DNA of 5,347 nt from Candidatus Eiseniibacteriota bacterium (GTDB lineage Bacteria > Eisenbacteria > RBG-16-71-46), in the NCBI GenBank assembly GCA_021414165.1, contig JAIOPA010000206.1:1-5347 (forward strand), given 5' to 3'. The stretch's first letter is position 1. Each line of letters opens with the position of its first letter. Under the pieces are notes generated by a model. It saw only the letters and a program-made list of their open reading frames with translations, did no database searches and had not been told where the DNA came from. The position numbers and the translations under genes were made by a program. This document shows positions 1 to 5,347 of this stretch, piece by piece.

Positions 1-1749
1 CAGGTGACGCTCGGCCGCGAGCGAGTACACGTCGTTCTGCACGCTGGCCACATCGGCGAGCGTGACGCTCTTGTCGAGTTCGAGCCGGTTCGCCATGCGG
101 CGCGCACGGTCGTGGGCCCAGTCGTAACCCAGCAGGGTGTAAGGGTAGGCCCCCGCAGCCGGCCGGTTGTTGCCGTTCACCGCGAACAGGTGCGACGGCA
201 CGCGCCAGTGCGGGTTGTCGGCGGTGGGCACGAACCCGCTCCACTCATGCTGGCCGTCGCTCGGGACCGGGCCCGGCCCGGGCGTCCGCGGCCGGATCGG
301 CAGCAGGCCGGCGGCGCGGTAGTAAGTGGCGCCATCGACATCGGCCGACATCATGTTCAAGCACGGCGTCACCAACGAGCTGGCGCGCTCGTCGAGTTCG
401 GCGGCCGTGTTCGAACGCTCGAGCCCGATGAAGCGCTTGAGCGTGATGCGGTCGTCCTCCATGGCGGTCCAGCGTGCGCTGTAGGCGATCTTCTTCTTGG
501 TGTCCCACACCAGCACGGGGCCGTGCGGCGTGTAGCGGCGTGCATTCATGAACGGCAGCACGGGAATGCTCGCGTTGCCGAACAACCGGTAGTGCATGTC
601 GAACGGCTTCGTGCTCACGTCGGCCCAGCCCGCCGTGCCATCGGGCCGATGCGTCCGCACGCGCTTCAAGTCGTTCGAGAGCGTGTCGGCATACACGTCG
701 ATCACATCGGCGTTCACTGCGGTCACGCCCCACGCCACGCGCGGATTGCGGCCGCTCGCGATGAGCGGCAGCCCCGCCACGCTCGCGCCGATCGCGTCCA
801 CGGTGCCGGGCACGTTCACGTGGATCACGTGGAACGGGCTCGGTGTGGCGAGCCCCAGGTGCGGGTCGTTCGCCAGCAGCGGCTTGCCACGCGCCGCACG
901 CGATGCGCCCACCACAAACGCGTTGCTCGCGCGCGTGGCACCGTCCTCGCTGGGCGGCGGGAACGCCGCGAGCCAGGCCTGCGCCTGCGTGAGCGCAGCG
1001 GGCGAGGGCTGCGCCAGTGCGGCCACGCGCCGCGCGGTCTCCTGCGGCTGGCGGGCCGGCGGCCACATGCGCAGCGCTGCGCTGTCGGGCACGGTGTCGT
1101 AGATCCAACGGTTCTCGTAGCGCGCGCGCTTCGTGACCCAATCGGCGCCGTGCGCAGCCACGTCACCCATGTCGTACAGCTCGGACAGGTCGAGGTCGAG
1201 CGTGATGCCGAAGCCGAGCAGCACCAGCTCGCAATCGGCGGGCGACCAGTCGCGCGGGCGCTCGTTCAAGCGCGCCAGCTCGGCCGGCCAAGGTCGTGTG
1301 CCGTTGCGGTGCTCGGCGAGCAGCGCATTCACGCCCGCCGCGTAGCGCTCGAGCGCGAGCCGGGTGCTCGGGTCCTGCTGGTCGCGCTGCCAGATCGCGT
1401 CCGCGCGCTCGCGCAACCGGAACAGCTGCGCGCCGCCATCGGTCTGCAGCGCGGCATTGCCGAGCCAGCGGTGCGTCTGACCCTCGGCGGCCGCGCGCGT
1501 GTACACCATCTGCCACAACCGGTCGCGGGCGCTCACCCAACCCCATGCGAAGTACAGATCGCTCAGGTTCGCCGCTCGCAGGTGCGGGATGCCGTGCCGG
1601 TCGGTGGTCACCTGCACGGGCGCCGACAGCGACGGCGCGGTGATCGAGCCCGGTGAGCCGGTGCTGTGCAGAGCCGCGGGCGAGCACATCAACAAGAGCG
1701 CGGCGAGGCCGGCGGCCGCAGAGCGGGACATGCGTGTGAGGATGGACAT
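1..1749 (-). CDS. Penicillin acylase family Ntn hydrolase (partial, C-terminus beyond window)
   Basis: This is a secreted amidohydrolase of the penicillin/cephalosporin/acyl-homoserine-lactone acylase family, which is made as a precursor and self-cleaved into alpha and beta chains. The frame is open from an ATG at 1749 through 583 codons to base 1, so roughly the last 150-250 residues are missing by family length. Residues 1-30 look like a signal peptide (Arg at 6 and 9, then an Ala/Leu-rich core). The alpha chain has DRHGIPHLRA (50-59) and SARDRLWQM (73-81). The predicted cleavage and nucleophile site is TRA/SNAFVVG with Ser275 as beta-chain residue 1. Beta His23 is present in NDPHL (His297). 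RNPRVAWGVT (334-343) and the NADVID segment (346-351) match the family, with Asp348 and Asp351 near the known calcium ligands. VNGNN (524-528) is where the oxyanion-hole Asn is expected. No clear Shine-Dalgarno precedes the ATG; Met7 is an alternative start. It is transcribed divergently from the ROK kinase. The family is secure from motifs; the substrate is unknown. Confidence 0.93.
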   Translation of the reverse strand, partial: MSILTRMSRSAAAGLAALLLMCSPAALHSTGSPGSITAPSLSAPVQVTTDRHGIPHLRAANLSDLYFAWGWVSARDRLWQMVYTRAAAEGQTHRWLGNAALQTDGGAQLFRLRERADAIWQRDQQDPSTRLALERYAAGVNALLAEHRNGTRPWPAELARLNERPRDWSPADCELVLLGFGITLDLDLSELYDMGDVAAHGADWVTKRARYENRWIYDTVPDSAALRMWPPARQPQETARRVAALAQPSPAALTQAQAWLAAFPPPSEDGATRASNAFVVGASRAARGKPLLANDPHLGLATPSPFHVIHVNVPGTVDAIGASVAGLPLIASGRNPRVAWGVTAVNADVIDVYADTLSNDLKRVRTHRPDGTAGWADVSTKPFDMHYRLFGNASIPVLPFMNARRYTPHGPVLVWDTKKKIAYSARWTAMEDDRITLKRFIGLERSNTAAELDERASSLVTPCLNMMSADVDGATYYRAAGLLPIRPRTPGPGPVPSDGQHEWSGFVPTADNPHWRVPSHLFAVNGNNRPAAGAYPYTLLGYDWAHDRARRMANRLELDKSVTLADVASVQNDVYSLAAERHL

Positions 1750-1757
1750 GGGTGCGC

Positions 1758-1763
1758 AGTCTA
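1758..1763 (-). promoter_or_regulatory. Candidate -10 element for the acylase gene
   Basis: On the minus strand TAGACT (1763 to 1758) matches four of six -10 consensus positions and the TANNNT pattern. It ends 8 nt before the acylase ATG. A transcript from it would be leaderless or nearly so, which fits the lack of a Shine-Dalgarno. The best -35 candidate, CTCACA at 1787-1782 with an 18-bp spacer, is weak. This is inference from pattern only. Confidence 0.3.
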
Positions 1764-1790
1764 GCGGCAACGCTCCGGCAATGTGAGGCG

Positions 1791-1849
1791 TATCCGGGCC
1801 TTTCGTGGCGCGGCCGGCACGCGCTTGCCTGCGCCGGTACGCCCGGATA
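1791..1849. repeat. Perfect 9-bp inverted repeat in the divergent intergenic region
   Basis: The arm TATCCGGGC at 1791-1799 is the exact reverse complement of GCCCGGATA at 1841-1849, with 41 bp between them. The left arm lies about 42-50 bp upstream of the acylase start. The right arm overlaps the candidate -10 of the ROK kinase gene. It could be a paired operator serving both genes or the ends of a looped repressor site. The arms do not extend further in either direction. No regulator family is recognised from the arm sequence. Confidence 0.4.
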
Positions 1850-1853
1850 GCTT
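1825..1853 (+). promoter_or_regulatory. Candidate sigma70-type promoter for the ROK kinase operon
   Basis: TTGCCT (1825-1830) resembles a -35 box at four of six positions. TAGCTT (1848-1853) resembles a -10 box at three of six and fits TANNNT. The spacer is 17 bp. Transcription would begin near 1860, at or beside the ATG, giving a leaderless message. No Shine-Dalgarno is seen before that ATG, which agrees. Both boxes are imperfect, so this is a prediction only. Confidence 0.35.
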
Positions 1854-1859
1854 GCGGGT

Positions 1860-2768
1860 ATGTCCGACACCACTCTGCTGGCCTTCGACCTCGGCGGGAC
1901 CGACCTCAAGGTGGGGCGCGTCGATGCCTCCGGCACCGTTCATGACTTCCAGAAGCTGCCCTCGCGTGCCAACGAGGGCGAGGCGCCGCTGTTCGAGGCG
2001 GTGACCACCGCCGCGAACACGGTGGGCAGCCATGCCGCGCGCGGTGCCGCCGGCTTCGGCTCACCCGGTGTGCTGCACCCGGTGAGCGGCATCATCGTGG
2101 ACCGCACGCCCAACCTGAACCTGTCGGCCGACTTCCCCATGCGCGCTCGGCTCGAGTCGGTGCTGGGCCGCAAGGTCGCGATCGACAACGACGCCAACAT
2201 GGCCGCACTCGCCGAGCACACGGCGGGCGCGGGCAAGGGCGCACGCGTCTCGCTCACGATCACCGTGGGCACGGGTGTGGGCTGCGGCATCGTGGTCGAT
2301 GGCCGCGTCTTGAAGGGCGCCATGGGTGGCGCGGGCGAGATCGGCCACATGCCGCTCGGAAGCACCGGCCCGGCCTGCGGCTGCGGCGTGGTGGGGTGCG
2401 CCGAGCCCATGGCGAGTGGCTCGGGGCTCATCGCGCGTGCGCGCGAGGCGGGGCTCGACGTGAGCAACGCGCGCGAGGTGTTCGAGTCGAGCGATCCGCG
2501 CGCCGCCGAGGCCATTGCGCGCATGGTCGATCATCTGGCGCGCATGGTGTCGGCCGCCACCGCGCTGTTGAACCCGGATGTCATCGTGATCGGTGGCGGT
2601 GTGGCGCAGGCGGGCCCCAAGCTGTTCGGCCCGCTCGAGGCGTCGTGCAAGCGCTACATGCTCGCCTCGCACCGTCAGCACCTGCGCATCGTGCCAGCCA
2701 CCCTCGGTGAACGCGCCGGTGTGATCGGCGCCGGGCTCGCGGCCTGGCAGTTGCAGGGGAACGGATAG
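1860..2768 (+). CDS. ROK-family sugar kinase, glucokinase-like
   Basis: This is a cytoplasmic ATP-dependent kinase predicted to phosphorylate a hexose, most likely glucose, at the sugar's entry into central metabolism. Its 302 residues are normal for single-domain ROK kinases. The N-terminal phosphate motif is FDLGGTDLK (9-17). The sugar loop is GFGSPG (65-70). The catalytic Asp is Asp111 in DNDAN (109-113). The ROK signature region runs from about 136 to 163 and ends in GEIGH, giving sugar ligands Glu160 and His163. The zinc motif CGCGVVGCAE (173-182) is complete, with His163, Cys173, Cys175 and Cys180 as expected ligands. A second nucleotide-binding segment is VIVIGGG (241-247). There is no N-terminal helix-turn-helix, so it is a kinase and not a ROK repressor. 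The start is chosen because the first motif begins at residue 9. The stop lies 5 bp before the regulator gene, which indicates an operon. Fructose, mannose or N-acetylhexosamine specificity cannot be excluded. Confidence 0.93.
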   Translation: MSDTTLLAFDLGGTDLKVGRVDASGTVHDFQKLPSRANEGEAPLFEAVTTAANTVGSHAARGAAGFGSPGVLHPVSGIIVDRTPNLNLSADFPMRARLESVLGRKVAIDNDANMAALAEHTAGAGKGARVSLTITVGTGVGCGIVVDGRVLKGAMGGAGEIGHMPLGSTGPACGCGVVGCAEPMASGSGLIARAREAGLDVSNAREVFESSDPRAAEAIARMVDHLARMVSAATALLNPDVIVIGGGVAQAGPKLFGPLEASCKRYMLASHRQHLRIVPATLGERAGVIGAGLAAWQLQGNG

Positions 2769-2773
2769 GCCTC

Positions 2774-4435
2774 ATGCCGGACGGCCGCATCGGCGATACG
2801 GCGGCGGAGGTCGCGCAGGGCCTGGCCCGCGCGGCCATGCAGCGCGGCGATTGGCAGGCGGTGATCCAGGCGTTCCCCGAACGCGCCGATCTCGCACCCG
2901 AGGCGCACGAGATCATGGCGAGGGCCTGCTTCGCATTGTTCGACCTGCCCGCCATGCAGCGTCATGTCGTCGCGGCGAACGAGGGCTACACCGCGCGGGG
3001 TTCGGTCCTCGACATGGCGCGGACCACGCTCGACAACGCCTGCGGCCGGCTCGCGCTCGATGGCGACCACGCGGTGTGTCTGGGTTACATCGATCGGGCC
3101 GCGCAACTGCTGGCCACGGTGGAGGAGCGCGCCGAGCATGGCTGGCTCGAGTTGGCGCGCGCGCTGTGGGTGCATCATCCGCGCTACGCGTTCGAGGCCG
3201 CGTTCGAGAGCGCACAACGCGCCCACGCCTTGGGCGTGCAGCACGGCGATCATGCGCTCGAGGCCGAAGGACTCGCGGCCATGGGGTTCCTGGCCATCCA
3301 TCGCGGGCAGGTGGCCGAGGGGCTGCGGCAACTCGATCACAGTGCGAGCCTGGCGGCCACCGGTTACGTGCGCGACCCGGTGAGCGTGGCCACGGTGATC
3401 GGGCAGATGCTGCGCGCCTGCGAGCTGATCGAGGACTACACGCGCTCGGCGCAGTGGTTCCGCACGATCGAGCGCATGCACTCCGACCGGCCGATGCCGT
3501 TACTCGAGGGGCTCGTGCGCAATCATCTCGCGCATGCCCTCATCGAGCGCGGGGAGTGGGCCGAGGCCGAGCGCGTGCTGGCCATGGAGGGTCTGGCCAC
3601 GCACTACGTGCGCACGCAGCTCGAGGCCGAGCGTGGGTTGTTGCGGCTGCGGCAGGGCCGGCTCGACGAGGCCGAGACGCATTTCCGTGCCGGTGGCACG
3701 TCGCCGTATGTGGCGCTGGGGCTCGCGACCATCGCGTTCGAGCGTGGCGATGCCGCCACCGCGCGCGACCTGCTCGAGCGTCAGCTACGCAACCTGCCCG
3801 AGGTGGCGATCCTGCCGCGCTATCGAACCGAGCTGAACCTGGCGCTCATGCGCGCGGCGACCGGCGACATGGCCGGGGCCGATGCGGCGGCCCAGGCGGT
3901 GACGCGATTGGCGGCCGTGGCGGGCACGCCGGGGCCACGCGCCGCGGCGGCGCATTCGTGGGGGCGTATCGCGCTTCTCCGGGGCCAGCACGAGCAAGCG
4001 CGCGTGCATTTCGAGGACGCGATCGATGGTGCGCAACAGGCCGCGCTGCCGTTCCGCGAGGCGGTGTCGCGTATCGGGCTCGGCGAGGCGTTGCAGTTGC
4101 TGGGGCGCGAGGCCGCGGGGCATGCCGAGCGCGAGCAGGGCATGGCGATCCTGAGCCGGTTGGGAGCGCAGCCCCGCGTGGACGCGCTGCAGCGTGGGCT
4201 ACCGTTCAACGCGTCCATGCAGCACATGCCTGAGCCCGCGAAGCTGCCCCTGAGCGCGCGTGAGCTCGAGGTGCTGCGGCTCGTGGCGCAGGGCATGAGC
4301 AACAAGCAGGTCGCCGCCGAGCTGCACCTGAGCGAGCACACGATCAAGCGCCATGTGGCGAACATCCTCAAGCGACTCGACCTGCCCTCACGCGCGGCAG
4401 CGGTCGCGTTCGTGGCGCGCGAGGGCAAGCTCTAG
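2774..4435 (+). CDS. TPR-like repeat protein with C-terminal LuxR/GerE helix-turn-helix, transcriptional regulator
   Basis: This is a cytoplasmic DNA-binding regulator of 553 residues. Most of it (about 10-465) is predicted alpha-helical, with degenerate TPR-like pairs. Examples are around 161-190, 250-270 (LIERGEWAEAERVL), 284-306 (RLRQGRLDEAETHF), 315-335 and 395-415 (ALLRGQHEQARVHF). The C-terminus is a canonical LuxR/GerE domain: LSARELEVLRLVAQGMS (493-509), then the helix-turn-helix with recognition helix SEHTIKRHVANILKRL (520-535). No Walker A or B motif is visible, so it is not a full MalT/LAL-type STAND ATPase. There is no response-receiver or autoinducer-binding domain. Related TPR-LuxR regulators of this size are common in high-GC bacteria. 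The ATG lies 5 bp after the kinase stop. An AGGGGA at 2755-2760, inside the end of the kinase gene, is 13 nt away and rather distant, so translational coupling is likely. Its targets and ligand are unknown. Control of sugar-related genes is an inference from its neighbour. Confidence 0.88.
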   Translation: MPDGRIGDTAAEVAQGLARAAMQRGDWQAVIQAFPERADLAPEAHEIMARACFALFDLPAMQRHVVAANEGYTARGSVLDMARTTLDNACGRLALDGDHAVCLGYIDRAAQLLATVEERAEHGWLELARALWVHHPRYAFEAAFESAQRAHALGVQHGDHALEAEGLAAMGFLAIHRGQVAEGLRQLDHSASLAATGYVRDPVSVATVIGQMLRACELIEDYTRSAQWFRTIERMHSDRPMPLLEGLVRNHLAHALIERGEWAEAERVLAMEGLATHYVRTQLEAERGLLRLRQGRLDEAETHFRAGGTSPYVALGLATIAFERGDAATARDLLERQLRNLPEVAILPRYRTELNLALMRAATGDMAGADAAAQAVTRLAAVAGTPGPRAAAAHSWGRIALLRGQHEQARVHFEDAIDGAQQAALPFREAVSRIGLGEALQLLGREAAGHAEREQGMAILSRLGAQPRVDALQRGLPFNASMQHMPEPAKLPLSARELEVLRLVAQGMSNKQVAAELHLSEHTIKRHVANILKRLDLPSRAAAVAFVAREGKL

Positions 4436-4535
4436 CCACGCTCGCCGCCTCGGGTGCGTGTGTCCCCGATGGCTCTTCAGGCCGCGCCCCCATGTGCGTG
4501 CAACGACTTGCGCGCTTGAGTTCGTATGTTGCGCG

Positions 4536-4553
4536 ATGGCCCGAACGGGCCAT
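4536..4553. repeat. Compact hairpin, 8-bp arms around AA
   Basis: ATGGCCCG (4536-4543) and CGGGCCAT (4546-4553) are perfect reverse complements separated by AA. In RNA the realistic fold is a 7-bp stem with a GAAC loop. It lies about 100 bp after the regulator stop. No T tract follows on either strand, so it is not a standard intrinsic terminator. It could be a 3' end stabiliser, a Rho-linked structure or a protein-binding palindrome. Confidence 0.45.
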
Positions 4554-4587
4554 GCCAAGTCGCATGAAGAATGGCTCCTAAGAGCAT

Positions 4588-4615
4588 GCAACGCAACGCA
4601 CTAACTGTGCGTCTA
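4588..4615 (+). promoter_or_regulatory. Candidate ECF-sigma-type promoter for the cytochrome gene
   Basis: GCAAC (4588-4592) followed 17 nt later by CGTCTA (4610-4615) resembles the AAC-type -35 and CGTC-type -10 elements recognised by many ECF sigma factors. GCAAC is repeated in tandem at 4593-4597. A start near 4620 would give a leader of about 90 nt. No sigma factor gene is in the window, and sigma70-like boxes here are poor. This is a pattern match only. Confidence 0.25.
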
Positions 4616-4626
4616 TCTACGCGTTG

Positions 4627-4695
4627 CACGAGCCGCCGCCGCGGCCTGCGGAGCCCCGGAGACACCGTCGGGCGCCGCTCGACCGCCGGCTCGTG
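4627..4695 (+). promoter_or_regulatory. Possible structured 5' leader of the cytochrome mRNA
   Basis: CACGAGCCG (4627-4635) pairs perfectly with CGGCTCGTG (4687-4695), closing a 51-nt GC-rich interior. Inside, GCGGC (4641-4645) can pair with GCCGC (4674-4678), and CCCG (4655-4658) with CGGG (4669-4672). All three are nested. The outer stem ends 3 nt before the Shine-Dalgarno, which stays unpaired. No known riboswitch class is recognised. High GC makes chance pairing common, so the support is moderate at best. Confidence 0.3.
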
Positions 4696-4698
4696 AGC

Positions 4699-4705
4699 AG
4701 GAGGA
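4699..4705 (+). promoter_or_regulatory. Strong ribosome binding site of the cytochrome gene
   Basis: AGGAGGA ends 4 nt before the ATG at 4710 and fixes that start. It is the only near-consensus Shine-Dalgarno in the window. The other three genes have weak or distant ones. Confidence 0.85.
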
Positions 4706-4709
4706 CGCC

Positions 4710-5288
4710 ATGCGTCTCACCCGGATCATCACCGCCACCGCACTCGTCATCGCCAGTCTCGCCGCCGTCACCGGCATCTCGGGCGCGGTGGCCCGCAAGA
4801 CCGATACGCGTGCCCAGAAGATCGAGCGCGGCCGCTATCTCGCCACGACCATGGGCTGCAATGACTGTCATACGCCGGGCATGTTCTACGGCGCACCCGA
4901 CTTCGCGCGGCAGCTCTCGGGCAGCGAGTTGGGTTGGAGCGGCCCGTGGGGCGTGTCGTTCGCACGCAACCTCACGCCTCATGCGCAGACGGGCATCGGG
5001 GGGTGGAGCGAAGCGCAGATCGTGAACGCGCTGCGCACGGGCGTTCGCCCCGACGGCAGCACGCTGCTGCCGCCCATGCCGTGGCCCAACTATGCGCTGC
5101 TCACCGATGCCGACGCCTACGCGATCGCCGCGTTCCTGAAGTCGCTGCCCGCGGTCGAGCACCACGTACCGGCCGTGGTGCCGCCGGGCACGGCGTACGC
5201 CGGCGTACAGCTCGTGTTCCCGCCGCCGCCTGCCTGGGACGCGCCGCGCCCCACGTCGTCGGACCACGCAGCGAGTGGTTCGCGCTGA
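4710..5288 (+). CDS. Exported monohaem c-type cytochrome
   Basis: This is an electron carrier acting outside the cytoplasmic membrane, with one covalently bound haem. The 192-residue product starts with a signal peptide or uncleaved anchor (basic residues at 2 and 5, hydrophobic core about 6-28, possible cleavage after AVA at 26-28). The haem site is CNDCH (50-54), with His54 as proximal ligand. The probable distal ligand is Met123 in PPMPWPNY (121-128). RNLTPHAQTGIGGWSEAQI (86-104) and LTDADAYAIAAFLKSLP (131-147) match cytochrome c domains found with alcohol, aldehyde and other periplasmic dehydrogenases. The start is set by a strong Shine-Dalgarno. The C-terminal tail after about residue 150 is Pro-rich and low in family signal. 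A different frame becomes coding-like from about 5255, so the last residues (about 181-192) may be the result of a frameshift. The redox partner is not in the window. Confidence 0.9.
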   Translation: MRLTRIITATALVIASLAAVTGISGAVARKTDTRAQKIERGRYLATTMGCNDCHTPGMFYGAPDFARQLSGSELGWSGPWGVSFARNLTPHAQTGIGGWSEAQIVNALRTGVRPDGSTLLPPMPWPNYALLTDADAYAIAAFLKSLPAVEHHVPAVVPPGTAYAGVQLVFPPPPAWDAPRPTSSDHAASGSR

Positions 5289-5347
5289 ACCACGCGTTCG
5301 ACCACTTGCCGCAGGTGCGCGTGGGCAAGGCTCCGGAGACGGTCGCG
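5255..5347 (+). other. Coding-like segment in a second frame: frameshifted cytochrome tail or start of another gene (partial)
   Basis: In the frame whose codons start at 5255, 5258 and so on, the sequence stays open to the window end. From 5264 on, 26 of 28 codons end in G or C. It reads plausibly as protein, for example SEWFALNHAFDHLPQVRVGK (5270-5329). There is no ATG in this frame nearby and no ribosome site; the nearest possible starts are GTG or TTG inside the segment, or CTG codons. One extra base in the CCCC run at 5249-5252 would join this frame to the cytochrome frame, reading on through DAPRPHVVGPRSEW. I do not recognise the family. It could be an extension of the cytochrome, a separate gene with an unusual start, or a remnant. 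Confidence 0.45.

Larger units (their letters stand above)
4436..4709. other. Intergenic region between the regulator and cytochrome genes
   Basis: This gap is 274 bp. Its middle (about 4500-4620) is visibly less GC-rich than the flanking genes. It holds a compact hairpin, a candidate promoter and a GC-rich leader, listed separately. A 22-codon frame at 4536-4604 has no ribosome site and is not called. No intrinsic terminator with a T tract follows the regulator gene, so how that transcript ends is not apparent. Confidence 0.7.

Noticed and set aside
4..1656. Plus-strand open frame of 550 codons
   Set aside because: It lies opposite the acylase frame, which shows complete family motifs. The plus-strand product is Arg/His/Val-rich with no recognisable domain, as expected of an antisense shadow in GC-rich DNA.
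1684..1749. Lipoprotein signal in the acylase (Cys22)
   Set aside because: The residues before Cys22 are Leu-Leu-Met. Met at -1 is not a normal lipobox residue, so an ordinary signal peptide is more likely.
1..4435. Quorum-sensing or quorum-quenching locus (acylase plus LuxR-type protein)
   Set aside because: The LuxR-type protein has TPR-like repeats and no autoinducer-binding domain. No luxI-type synthase is present, and the acylase substrate is unknown.
2774..4435. MalT/LAL-type STAND ATPase regulator
   Set aside because: The protein has no Walker A or B motif and, at 553 residues, is too short to carry the NTPase module.
4536..4604. 22-codon open frame (starts MARTGHAK)
   Set aside because: It has no Shine-Dalgarno, starts within the hairpin, and shows no coding-like third-position bias.
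4617..5267. Minus-strand 216-codon frame over the cytochrome gene
   Set aside because: It is the antisense shadow of a gene with a clear haem motif and ribosome site. Its product is Arg-rich with no domain signal.

Overview
The window comes from a high-GC bacterium (roughly 70% GC by eye, third codon positions almost always G or C). It carries a secreted acylase and an exported c-type cytochrome, which fits a Gram-negative-type envelope. Gemmatimonadota, Pseudomonadota or Myxococcota-like lineages are plausible, but nothing in the window fixes the taxon.

Layout: (1) Positions 1-1749, minus strand, hold the N-terminal 583 residues of a penicillin-acylase-family Ntn hydrolase. The gene runs off the left edge. 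The long plus-strand open frame over it is a shadow. (2) Positions 1750-1859 are a short divergent intergenic region. It contains a perfect 9-bp inverted repeat and possible -10 elements a few bases from each start codon. Neither start has a convincing Shine-Dalgarno, so leaderless transcripts are possible. (3) Positions 1860-4435, plus strand, form a probable two-gene operon. The first gene is a ROK-family sugar kinase (glucokinase-like, with all zinc and sugar motifs). Five bases later comes a 553-residue regulator with TPR-like helical repeats and a C-terminal LuxR/GerE DNA-binding domain. (4) Positions 4436-4709 are a 274-bp gap with a compact hairpin, a candidate ECF-type promoter, a possible structured leader and a strong Shine-Dalgarno. 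(5) Positions 4710-5288 encode a small exported monohaem cytochrome c. (6) From about 5255 to the right edge a different plus-strand frame looks coding. This suggests a one-base frameshift near the end of the cytochrome gene or an unusual overlapping gene.

Functionally, the kinase would phosphorylate a hexose in the cytoplasm. The co-transcribed regulator may control a related regulon, by loose analogy with MalT, but it lacks an ATPase domain and its ligand is unknown. The acylase and cytochrome act outside the cytoplasm and have no evident pathway link to the operon. No mobile element, CRISPR array or RNA gene was seen. I found no clear new biological system. The most useful leads are the frame switch at the right end, the leader structure before the cytochrome gene, and the paired elements in the divergent promoter region.
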